Shown here in pieces: positions 7,979 through 15,131 of a stretch of 27,990 nucleotides of DNA. A program made the translations under genes and the position numbers. Each line of letters starts with the position of its first letter. The stretch's first letter is position 1. This stretch comes from JAAYSA01 sp035367155. Lineage in GTDB: Bacteria; Bacillota_I; Bacilli_A; RFN20; CAG-826. The stretch covers positions 1 through 27,990 of the forward strand of contig DAOSJI010000013.1 of NCBI GenBank assembly GCA_035367155.1. Direction: 5' to 3'. The notes under the pieces were generated by a model. That model was not told the DNA's origin. It was given only the letters and a program-made list of their open reading frames with translations, and ran no database searches.

Positions 7979-9178
7979 TTAGGCTGCTCCTCTCTTTTTA
8001 GTGTAAAAATACCATATAATCTTAACTGAAATCGACATTAAGAATACGACAAATAAAATAATAATTGAAATAGCACAAGCAGCTTTAAAGTTTGGTACTT
8101 CTGCTTGGGTCAAAGACCATATATGAAGTGAAAGCGTAGTTGAGCCATTAAATAGTTTTGGATAATCTTCAATTGAAGTACCTAAAACAAACATTAATGC
8201 AGCAGATTCGCCAATAATGCGCCCAATTGAAAGTAGGACCGCAGTAATTAGACCAGGCAAAGCATTTGGTAAAACAACTTTAAAAATAGTCTGCGTTTTA
8301 CTTGCACCAAGTGCTAGACTTGCAGATAAGTATTCACTTGGAACAACTTTAATTGCCTCTGATGCGGTTTTAACAATAATAGGCAGTAAGATAATTGTCA
8401 TTGTTAGAGCACCTGCAAAAATAGAAAAAACATTTCTTCCAGATATTGTTCCGACAAAAGGAATAAATACAATCATCCCTACTAAACCAAAAATAATACT
8501 TGGCACCCCACTTGTAGCATCAATCATATTCATAATAATTGTTTTAAATTTGCCCTCTTTTGCATAAAGAGTTAAATAAATTGCTGCCCCAACGCCAAGT
8601 GGAAGTGAGAAAAGTAGCGTTAAGCAAATTAAGTATAATGTCGTTAGTAACGAGCCTCTTATTCCGCCTCCTCCATGAATAACATGAAGATAAAAAACTT
8701 CAACTGAATTATCCAGCGCAAGGGCAAATTTTTGTGCTCCATCTTTGCTAGATGCAAATACATCAGTATTTTCTTCGCTAATGCCCATTAAAACATCAAG
8801 ATTTTCACCAATCTTTGCATCGTAAAATCCACCTTTACAGTTTAGCGTTAAAAAGGGTGAGTTAACCGATAAATAACTAATTTGCACACAAGGATTCCCA
8901 TCAACAGTTTTAGCATCTTTTAGACCTACACCATATTTTTCACTAAAGTAAGTTCCTTCAATTTCAGGATCATCATACACTCTTGAAGTAGCCTTAACAT
9001 CTACAACATTAAGTGTTTCTTTATAATCACTTGTAATAAAGTTCCACGATAAATTAGAAGCCCCATTACTTAAAATATAAATAATAATTCCACCTAATAA
9101 TAAAATTGAGAAAAAGGCACTTATATAAGTTGTAAAATTAGCAAAAAAGTCAGCAATTTTTCTTTTTTTATACTTCAT
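7979..9178 (-). CDS. pstA: Phosphate ABC transporter permease PstA with large extracytoplasmic insertion
   Basis: 399 residues, about 100 longer than usual. The first span (about 20-37) and the following S-N-L-S-W-N-F-I-T-S are typical of PstA. The family normally then goes almost directly to G-G-G-I-x-x-x-L-x-x-T-L-Y, but here that motif appears only at 169-182. Residues about 51-168 are therefore an extra hydrophilic, beta-rich domain on the outer face, with two cysteines (C97, C114) that could pair. The remaining five spans and the cytoplasmic EAA loop (A-S-L-A-L-G-A-S-K-T-Q-T-I-F-K-V-V-L-P) look normal. The start overlaps the end of pstC by 11 bases. Partners are PstC, PstB and PstS. Confidence 0.92.
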   Translation of the reverse strand: MKYKKRKIADFFANFTTYISAFFSILLLGGIIIYILSNGASNLSWNFITSDYKETLNVVDVKATSRVYDDPEIEGTYFSEKYGVGLKDAKTVDGNPCVQISYLSVNSPFLTLNCKGGFYDAKIGENLDVLMGISEENTDVFASSKDGAQKFALALDNSVEVFYLHVIHGGGGIRGSLLTTLYLICLTLLFSLPLGVGAAIYLTLYAKEGKFKTIIMNMIDATSGVPSIIFGLVGMIVFIPFVGTISGRNVFSIFAGALTMTIILLPIIVKTASEAIKVVPSEYLSASLALGASKTQTIFKVVLPNALPGLITAVLLSIGRIIGESAALMFVLGTSIEDYPKLFNGSTTLSLHIWSLTQAEVPNFKAACAISIIILFVVFLMSISVKIIWYFYTKKRGAA

Positions 9179-10076
9179 AGCGACTAATCCTTTTCTTTAG
9201 TGCATTTAATAGAGCATTTGAAATTAAAATAATAGCAACTAGAACAATTCCTAAACTAAAACGAATATCATAATTTAGGCCTGCTGATTCATGAATACCT
9301 TGCATCATCGTACTAGTTAATGTTGAGGTCGGTGAGAATAGACCAAGTGAAATACCTGTAGCACCACCTGCTACCATCGATACTGCTGTAGCTTCACCTA
9401 GCGCTCGGCCGACACCTAAAATTAAAGCAGCAAAAATACCTGATTTAGCCCCCCCTATTACAACTCTAAAATTAGTTTGTGTCATTGTCGCCCCAAGCGC
9501 TAGGCTAGCATGAATGCGGTCACTAGGAACTGCTTGCATTGCAGTTATTGATAAGGTAGTAATTGTTGGAGTAATCATTATTACTAATACTAGAATAACT
9601 GATAATGTTGAAACGCCTCCTGCTGTTTGAAGACCAAAAAAGAAGGCTAAGTCACGGACAATTGGATTAATAACGCCCATCCCAAATAGCCCAAAAATAA
9701 TACTTGGAACCGCAGCTAGGAGTTCAACAACAATTTGAATAATTTGTCCTAAAAGTTTTGGAGCAATTCGAACAATAAAAAGCGCTGTTAGGACACTAAG
9801 TGGTAAAGCAAGTAAAGCAGCAAAAAAGACAATAACAATTGTATTTATTGCAACTCCAAGTGAGCCATAATTACCACTAACATAGCGCGTAGAAAAAAGG
9901 AAAGAGACGAGGCTAGCCCTAGTCCCGTCACTATAGGGAACAAGGAATGGCCTTGTTCCCTTAAGGAAAATAATCGTGACAATTAAGACAATTGATAATG
10001 AACATAGAATCGTAAGAACTAAGAAGATTGAATGAACAATTTTATCAATTGTTAATTTCTTTTTAGATGCAGTCAT
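9168..10076 (-). CDS. pstC: Phosphate ABC transporter permease PstC
   Basis: 302 residues, normal length, six membrane spans. A first span near 17-38 is followed by the extracytoplasmic R-Y-V-S-G-N-Y-G-S-L region. The EAA loop reads A-S-L-A-L-G-A-T-M-T-Q-T-N-F-R-V-V and is followed by G-R-A-L-G-E-A-T-A-V, both characteristic of PstC. It pairs with PstA to form the phosphate channel. It begins 18 bases after pstS with no strong ribosome binding site, so expression may depend on read-through or coupling, and it runs 11 bases into pstA. Confidence 0.94.
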   Translation of the reverse strand: MTASKKKLTIDKIVHSIFLVLTILCSLSIVLIVTIIFLKGTRPFLVPYSDGTRASLVSFLFSTRYVSGNYGSLGVAINTIVIVFFAALLALPLSVLTALFIVRIAPKLLGQIIQIVVELLAAVPSIIFGLFGMGVINPIVRDLAFFFGLQTAGGVSTLSVILVLVIMITPTITTLSITAMQAVPSDRIHASLALGATMTQTNFRVVIGGAKSGIFAALILGVGRALGEATAVSMVAGGATGISLGLFSPTSTLTSTMMQGIHESAGLNYDIRFSLGIVLVAIILISNALLNALKKRISRYEV

Positions 10077-10094
10077 GCATTAATATTTGCCAAT

Positions 10095-11069
10095 CTATGC
10101 AACAAGTGTTGACCAAGTAATATTTTCAGTTTCGTAAATTTGTTTTAATTGAGCAGCTGTTACATCATCAACAAAAGTATTTTTTGCATTAACAACAGCA
10201 ACGATACCATCTTTACAAATTAAACCATAACTTCCATCAGCAGCATCTTCACCATCTGTAAGTTTAATTTCGCGGCTTAAAAAACCAATATGCATTGAGT
10301 TAACGCTATTTTTTTCGCTGCCTTGAGTACCTTTAAAAGCTGTACCACTTCCAGAGTGATTGTGAACTGGTTTAAAAGCGGCGACTTTTTGTTTAAAAGC
10401 ACCGGATAATGATGTAGCAATTTTTTCAACTGAGGTTGATCCACCTAATTTCATTGTAACTTCAGCATGATTTGGATCATCTGCAATAGCCTTTAAGGCT
10501 GCATTTTCGGCCTTATTTATAATTGTGTCCCAAGATTCAGCACTTGCAATTGAGGTAGTAAGAATGCCATCTTTTGATTTAATAATACCAAGACCTTCTT
10601 TTGAGCCCATAAATTGAAGGAATCCGTTTAAAAGAACCCATTCATCTTCAGAGCAATCTGCTTCTAAGCGATTAATGTAGTTAAAGTTACGTGAAAGTGC
10701 ATATGTTCCGTTAACAATTTTTTCTTCACTTACTTCAACGCCTTCATACTTAAGAGCTTTTAATCCAGAATCTTCTAATGAGGCAAATGAAATGTAGCCA
10801 ATACCGTAAACATCATTGTTTACTAGGGAAATCATATTGCCATTTCCACTTGCTTCAATGGTACCTGGAATTACCGTATCATCTTCAACAGCAGCTTTAA
10901 AACCAATTGCTGTAAAAAATCCATCACGCGTACCTGATGTATTATCTCTTGTGTAGCGGTTGATTTTCATAGCAGGATCAAAAGTATCCTTTCCTTTACA
11001 TGATACTAAGCCAATCGCACCTATTGCTGCTAGAGCAATTAGACTAAATTTTCTTAAATTTGTTTTCAT
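10095..11069 (-). CDS. pstS: Phosphate-binding lipoprotein PstS, domain halves in permuted order
   Basis: 324 residues. Signal peptide with lipobox L-V-S-C (C24), so it is anchored to the outer face of the membrane. Known PstS proteins begin with the G-G-S-T-S half and carry the R-x-x-G-S-G-T-R half second. Here the order is reversed. R41-D-N-T-S-G-T-R-D (41-49), the P-G-T-I-E-A-S-G-N-G and G-I-G-Y-I-S-F strands, the Y-A-L-S-R-N-F region and the F-M-G-S-K-E-G helix come first. Then L-G-G-S-T-S (208-213), N-H-S-G-S-G-T (237-243), H-I-G-F-L-S-R and D-G-I-V-A-V-V-N-A-K-N follow, ending at E-N-I-T-W, the motif that normally precedes the first segment. Every conserved element occurs once, which points to a circular permutation rather than a fusion. 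It heads the pst operon with AGGAG and a PHO box upstream. Confidence 0.93.
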   Translation of the reverse strand: MKTNLRKFSLIALAAIGAIGLVSCKGKDTFDPAMKINRYTRDNTSGTRDGFFTAIGFKAAVEDDTVIPGTIEASGNGNMISLVNNDVYGIGYISFASLEDSGLKALKYEGVEVSEEKIVNGTYALSRNFNYINRLEADCSEDEWVLLNGFLQFMGSKEGLGIIKSKDGILTTSIASAESWDTIINKAENAALKAIADDPNHAEVTMKLGGSTSVEKIATSLSGAFKQKVAAFKPVHNHSGSGTAFKGTQGSEKNSVNSMHIGFLSREIKLTDGEDAADGSYGLICKDGIVAVVNAKNTFVDDVTAAQLKQIYETENITWSTLVA

Positions 11070-11122
11070 TAATTAAATCTCCTTTTCATATAACACTATA
11101 TAAGAAAAGAAAATGTAGATAT

Positions 11123-11168
11123 ATCATAGTAAAGTAAATAATTGTAAAGAAATTGTAAAAATTGTAAA
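11123..11168 (-). promoter_or_regulatory. PHO box and promoter of the pst-pho operon
   Basis: On the minus strand TTTACA occurs at 11163-11168, 11154-11159 and 11143-11148, and TTTACT at 11133-11138. Starts are 9, 11 and 10 bp apart, i.e. one helical turn each, and TATGAT (11123-11128) follows as the -10. Direct TT(A/T)ACA repeats at 10-11 bp spacing in place of a -35 are how PhoP-type regulators bind in Bacillus. Activation at low phosphate by the operon's own PhoP is the expected control. Confidence 0.8.
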
Positions 11169-11223
11169 TGAATGGTTACTAAGAAAAATAGATGATTTTA
11201 ATATCTTAAAATTAAAAATTTAA

Positions 11224-11245
11224 AAGCCAGGACGAATCCTGGCTT
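11224..11245 (-). terminator. Intrinsic terminator after the metallo-beta-lactamase lipoprotein gene
   Basis: AAGCCAGGA pairs with TCCTGGCTT around a TTCG tetraloop on the minus strand and is followed by TTAAATTTTT. It sits between the lipoprotein operon and the PHO box, insulating the two. Confidence 0.85.
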
Positions 11246-11268
11246 AAAATATATAAAATCTATAAAAC

Positions 11269-12753
11269 TTAGCCTTCAGTTACCCATGAAGGTAAATAGG
11301 AATTATATCCTCTAAATTCAAATATTTTAGTTTCATGTAATTTAGTATTTTCTTCTCCGGTAACTTTATTTTCAAAGTCTTGAAGTTCTTCGTTCCATAC
11401 GGGAGTTCCGCCCGTTATAGTTAAGTCATAATATCCTCGTAAGGGAGTACTTCCTTCCATTACTAGGTCATTTGCTCTTCCATAGGTTGAAAACTTCATT
11501 GTTCCGTTAACAGCGTTCCAATAAACATTTAAGTTTAAGAATGTACGAGGAATTTTATAAATTCTTTCAATTGCAGCACTTGCTGGATGACCTTTAGTTC
11601 CATCTAAATTATAAGTTTCACTTGGACTTGGTGGAGCAGGTTCTTTATTATAAGAGCCTGCTTTTGTAGCAGCAATTGCTACCATATAGGGATTTAGTGT
11701 ATCCATAAGAGGTTGTGAGTTACTACCGTGACTTCCATGATGACTAGCCTTGTAGAGGCTAACTTCTGGTAAGACTTCGTTAGTTAATAAACTTGCTTCA
11801 CTACTACTAGTTAAGTCACCTGCTGTAAAGAACTTAAAATCTTTATAGGTAAAAAGTAGGGCAAGACTATTAGCATTACCACTTGAAGTATCGCTATAGG
11901 CGCCGGTGTTTAAAACATCAACATAAAATTCAGCCGTAAAGTAATAGCGGTTATTAGCACCGTTTACTTTATTAATTGAATCTAGGGCAGTATAGTAAAC
12001 TGCTCCATCACTTTGAACGCGGTTAGAAATTAGTTGTTTATATGCGCCGCTTTCTCCGCCTGCTCTACCATAATCTAGAAAGCTAGAAATATAAGAGATA
12101 TCACTAACAATATAGGGGATGCCTTGAACATGATCAGCATCTCCATGACTTGCAATAACCATATCAAGACGGCCATCTTCTACTTTTTCATTTAGAAAAT
12201 CGCGGTTCATTTCTCCGTCACATTTCCAACCTGCATCTATAAGAATTTCGATATTCCCTTTTTTAATTAAAAGAGAATCAGCATATATCTTGTAAGTTTC
12301 AAGAAAATATACTTCAAGTGGCCCATCTCCTTCATATCCTTTAAAAAGAGGATCTTCAGGACTTGTGCCACTTCCTACTCCTGTTTGTTCTGCTATTGGC
12401 TTAACTGTTAAAAATAGACTGCTTTTTACATCAGGATAATTAAGAGCATGAACATTTACCATTGTTTCCCCTGGTGAGATACCAGTTAGTAAACCAGTTT
12501 CGCTAATTGTAGCAAGCGTAGTATTTTCAATACTCCAAACTACATCTTGAGCGGCATCTTCTGGGAGAACTTTTGCTTCTAGATTTAGTGTATTGTCTAC
12601 ATCAACAGTAACATCATACGCACGTGTTTCATCTCTATAAATTGCAACACTTAAAGGTGTTGGAGGGGGTGTTTCTTCCTCCGAAGAGGGGCGCTTAGTG
12701 CAACCACTAAGCGCTATTAAAATTAATAGAGCAAATCTGCCTAATTTTTTCAT
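11269..12753 (-). CDS. Lipoprotein with Ig-like (BIG2) domain and ComEC-type metallo-beta-lactamase domain
   Basis: 494 residues. Lipobox L-S-G-C (C18), short Glu/Pro linker, one bacterial Ig-like domain (about 34-118, with V-V-W-S-I-E-N and the G-L-L-T-G-I-S-P-G-E turn), then an MBL-fold domain (about 145-400). The metal motif is S-H203-G-D205-A-D207-H208-V-Q-G, followed by A-G-D313 and S-H-H338-G-S-H-G-S. The H-x-D-x-D-H form and the S-H-H-G-S motif are those of the ComEC C-terminal domain and its stand-alone relatives, thought to be nucleases or phosphodiesterases. An outward-facing hydrolase acting on DNA or another phosphodiester is a reasonable inference, but the substrate is unproven. 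It lies four bases after the neighbouring Ig-like lipoprotein gene, with which it forms an operon. The C-terminal about 90 residues are not recognised. Confidence 0.85.
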   Translation of the reverse strand: MKKLGRFALLILIALSGCTKRPSSEEETPPPTPLSVAIYRDETRAYDVTVDVDNTLNLEAKVLPEDAAQDVVWSIENTTLATISETGLLTGISPGETMVNVHALNYPDVKSSLFLTVKPIAEQTGVGSGTSPEDPLFKGYEGDGPLEVYFLETYKIYADSLLIKKGNIEILIDAGWKCDGEMNRDFLNEKVEDGRLDMVIASHGDADHVQGIPYIVSDISYISSFLDYGRAGGESGAYKQLISNRVQSDGAVYYTALDSINKVNGANNRYYFTAEFYVDVLNTGAYSDTSSGNANSLALLFTYKDFKFFTAGDLTSSSEASLLTNEVLPEVSLYKASHHGSHGSNSQPLMDTLNPYMVAIAATKAGSYNKEPAPPSPSETYNLDGTKGHPASAAIERIYKIPRTFLNLNVYWNAVNGTMKFSTYGRANDLVMEGSTPLRGYYDLTITGGTPVWNEELQDFENKVTGEENTKLHETKIFEFRGYNSYLPSWVTEG

Positions 12754-12757
12754 ATAA

Positions 12758-14827
12758 TTAGACCTCTTTGATTAATTTAACATTATCAATATTCATCCGT
12801 TTACCGGTGCCTGATTTTAAAATAATAGCAACGCGGACATTACCAGTCGTACCAGTTCGGACGCGGTAAGTAGCTAGTTCAAAGTGATTAATTGTATATT
12901 CTCTTTCTAGTGCTACCCAAGTTGCTCCATCATCAGTTGATACTTCAAAGGTTAGTACTCCGCCTTTAGGATCAGAGCTAAAAATAGCAGCATCGAATTC
13001 AATCATATTAAAATCAAATGTGTTATCTTGTAGTTCGATTCGACCTGTTCTAGTTGGATCATTATTAGATTGGGTACGCATAGCGTATATACCTGTAAAT
13101 CGATCATTACTAGCACCGCCAATGAGGGTATTTTTAAGTTGCCACTCTGCTACTGGATTACCTAAAGACACCATATTATTAGTTTCGGGAACATCATATT
13201 TTGATTTTGTTGGACTAATGCCATACGTACTATTTGGATCAGCATCTTCTAAATCCAAAGTATGAACAGTTGTAAGAGCATCAGTATTTGTACCAAAAAC
13301 AGTTAAAAGCCAGCTTCTTACTGTTTGGGCGGTACCTTTTTTACAAGTTGCAGTTAGGGTTAGGTCACTCGTAGTTAAAGGATGAGTAACTGCTCCAGTT
13401 GAAGTGTTTATAATATCACCTGTAGCAGTCCATTCAATTGTTAAACCCTCATAACCAACTAAATTAGTTGGTAGTTCAATATTAGTAACAGAAAGCGGGA
13501 CAGTTTCAAGCATTTCTAGACTTGCCGCGGCGGCGTCTGTTGCTTGTTTATCGCCCATTGCGGCTGCTTCAATGTCAGTTGAGCGAACAATTTTCATTTG
13601 ATTTTCAACTGCTCCCCAGCCAAAAGCACACATAATTCCAACTACATCAAGCGGTGTACCTACGGCAGTATCTTGGAATATAGCAGTAATTGCAGCAAAT
13701 TCTTCAGCAGTCATTAAGACTGGATCAACTCGTAATGTAAATTCTTGATCACTAACATTAACTTTAACATTGTAAGCTTTAGTCCAATTCGTTGGTAAAA
13801 CACTAATAGTAGTGCCTAATAACTTAACAAATGAAGCTTGGTGAGGTGCCATATCAAGTATACTTAAGACGTTCATACCGCTAATATCTACTATTTCATA
13901 GGTAAGTTCTGGGGTATAGGGAACAAAATATTCAATGTCTATAAGTTCACGTGTTCCGTTATAGTTTTTAAAGAAGCCACCTACAGTATAGGATTGACCT
14001 TCTGCTACTGGGAATCTTTCGGCATCTTGTTTATATATGTAGTAACCTTCAGTGCCACTTTGAATAAAGTAATCGATAGTGTTAGAAGCACTAACTGGAG
14101 CTGCATAAGTTACAACACCTTTTACTTTAAAGGGTGTTCCATCTTCTGTTCCTGTTGCAACAAAGTCACTATGGGAACTATATTCCATATTCTCCCAATC
14201 TAGCGTTTGTTCTCCTTCTACTACTTCTAAAGTAAAGGTTTTTGTAATTGTATCTTTAGCTACACTAGTTGCAGTAATATCAACCATACCAGCTGCTACT
14301 CCTCTAACTAGTCCAGTATTATCAACAGTTGCTTTATTTTCATCTGAAGTTGACCAGTTTACTTCTTGACTAGCTTCTGCAGGTAGAACAACTGCATTTA
14401 ATTTAAGTGTAGTATCAACAGTAACAGTCATTGCATCTCCTGCTGAAGTAATAATAATTTCAGTTGGATCTGGTGCAACAATTACTTTTTCTGTAATTAT
14501 AAGTGGAACTTGAGCCGTAACTGCTTCATTAACCGTTGAAGTAGCAATAATAAAGACATTACCTTCGCTTACTCCGGTTACTTCTCCAGTTTGAGTAACT
14601 GTCGCTTTTTCTTCGTCACTTGTTGACCAAGTAACAGTCTGCGGTGCGCCTTCTGGTCTTACAGTTGCAGTAAAGAAGGCTGATTCCTCTTCAGCTAATG
14701 AGCCTGGACCAGTAATTGTAATACCAGTAGGTGCAATAACTTCTTCACTACTTGGTGCTACATTGGACTTACAGCCCCCTAAAAGTAGAGCTAAAAGAGG
14801 AATAAATATAAGATTTCTTCGTTTCAT
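12758..14827 (-). CDS. Multi-domain surface lipoprotein: two Ig-like domains, OB-like region, C-terminal beta domain
   Basis: 689 residues. Lipobox L-G-G-C (C19). Two BIG2-type Ig domains (about 32-112 and 121-203), each with T-W/N-W-S-T-S-D-E and a G-x-V-x-G-V turn. Residues about 209-305 (F-K-V-K-G-V-V-T-Y ... Y-F-I-Q-S-G-T-E-G-Y-Y-I-Y ... Y-T-V-G-G-F-F-K-N-Y) look like the OB-fold seen in YhcR-type extracellular nucleases, and about 310-420 may be a second copy. About 430-510 resembles an atrophied Ig domain. The last 170 residues form a jelly-roll-like domain with F-E-V-S-T-D-D-G-A-T-W. No catalytic motif is seen, so it may bind substrate for the downstream MBL lipoprotein. AAGGAG precedes the ATG. 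The domain calls past residue 205 are tentative. Confidence 0.8.
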   Translation of the reverse strand: MKRRNLIFIPLLALLLGGCKSNVAPSSEEVIAPTGITITGPGSLAEEESAFFTATVRPEGAPQTVTWSTSDEEKATVTQTGEVTGVSEGNVFIIATSTVNEAVTAQVPLIITEKVIVAPDPTEIIITSAGDAMTVTVDTTLKLNAVVLPAEASQEVNWSTSDENKATVDNTGLVRGVAAGMVDITATSVAKDTITKTFTLEVVEGEQTLDWENMEYSSHSDFVATGTEDGTPFKVKGVVTYAAPVSASNTIDYFIQSGTEGYYIYKQDAERFPVAEGQSYTVGGFFKNYNGTRELIDIEYFVPYTPELTYEIVDISGMNVLSILDMAPHQASFVKLLGTTISVLPTNWTKAYNVKVNVSDQEFTLRVDPVLMTAEEFAAITAIFQDTAVGTPLDVVGIMCAFGWGAVENQMKIVRSTDIEAAAMGDKQATDAAAASLEMLETVPLSVTNIELPTNLVGYEGLTIEWTATGDIINTSTGAVTHPLTTSDLTLTATCKKGTAQTVRSWLLTVFGTNTDALTTVHTLDLEDADPNSTYGISPTKSKYDVPETNNMVSLGNPVAEWQLKNTLIGGASNDRFTGIYAMRTQSNNDPTRTGRIELQDNTFDFNMIEFDAAIFSSDPKGGVLTFEVSTDDGATWVALEREYTINHFELATYRVRTGTTGNVRVAIILKSGTGKRMNIDNVKLIKEV

Positions 14828-14897
14828 AAAATCTCCTTTCTTTTACAAATGAAAAACGAAAACATTTTTTGTTTTTTTGGCTTTTTTATTATTGCTT

Positions 14898-14992
14898 GGT
14901 CACCACCCCCTTTTCAGGTCATTAAAAACCTCTAAACATTTATATTCGCTATCGTTATAGAGAATAGGGGGCTAATAAGTTTTTCTTATTAG
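14898..14992 (-). ncRNA. Putative structured 5' leader of the Ig/MBL lipoprotein operon
   Basis: From the promoter at 15010-15038 to the ATG there are about 175 untranslated bases. On the minus strand these hold CTAATAAG/CTTATTAG (8 bp, 14972-14992), then CCCCCT (14966-14971) pairing with AGGGGG (14906-14911) to enclose CTCTA/TAGAG and AGGT/ACCT, and then GGT/ACC at 14898-14907. The nested arrangement looks like a multi-branched RNA. The remainder up to the ATG is A/T-rich and has only the ribosome binding site. I match it to no riboswitch class. A protein-binding or stabilising leader is equally possible. Confidence 0.4.
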
Positions 14993-15009
14993 AGTTGAAC
15001 TTCATTTTT

Positions 15010-15038
15010 ATATTAATTAAATATTAGGCACTTGTCAA
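15010..15038 (-). promoter_or_regulatory. Promoter of the Ig/MBL lipoprotein operon
   Basis: Minus strand TTGACA (15033-15038), 17-bp spacer, TAATAT (15010-15015). It is near consensus and has no PHO-box repeats, so it looks independent of phosphate control. Confidence 0.8.
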
Positions 15039-15084
15039 ATAGTATTATAAGAAATTAACTCAGCAAAAATAGTAAGAAAATACA

Positions 15085-15112
15085 AAAAAGACAGCGTTTT
15101 TGCTGCCTTTTT
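15085..15112 (-). terminator. Intrinsic terminator after the propeller lipoprotein gene
   Basis: AAAAAGGCAGC pairs with GCTGTCTTTTT (one G-U) around AAAAAC on the minus strand, 20 bases after the stop codon at 15132. The plus strand could also form the hairpin, with TTTTT at its 3' side. Confidence 0.85.
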
Positions 15113-15131
15113 CTAAAATCAAGTAATATAT

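Noticed and set aside
14895..14911. GGGGGTGGTGACC on the minus strand resembles the T-box motif (GGGTGGNACCGCG)
   Set aside because: The spacing is one base too long, the GCG end is absent, there is no terminator/antiterminator pair or specifier stem, and the downstream gene is a lipoprotein.
14842..15005. Tiny open frames in the lipoprotein leader, including one of 16 codons starting at 15005 and one overlapping the main ATG
   Set aside because: The first ATG falls at or before the likely transcription start and has no ribosome binding site; the others are of chance length.
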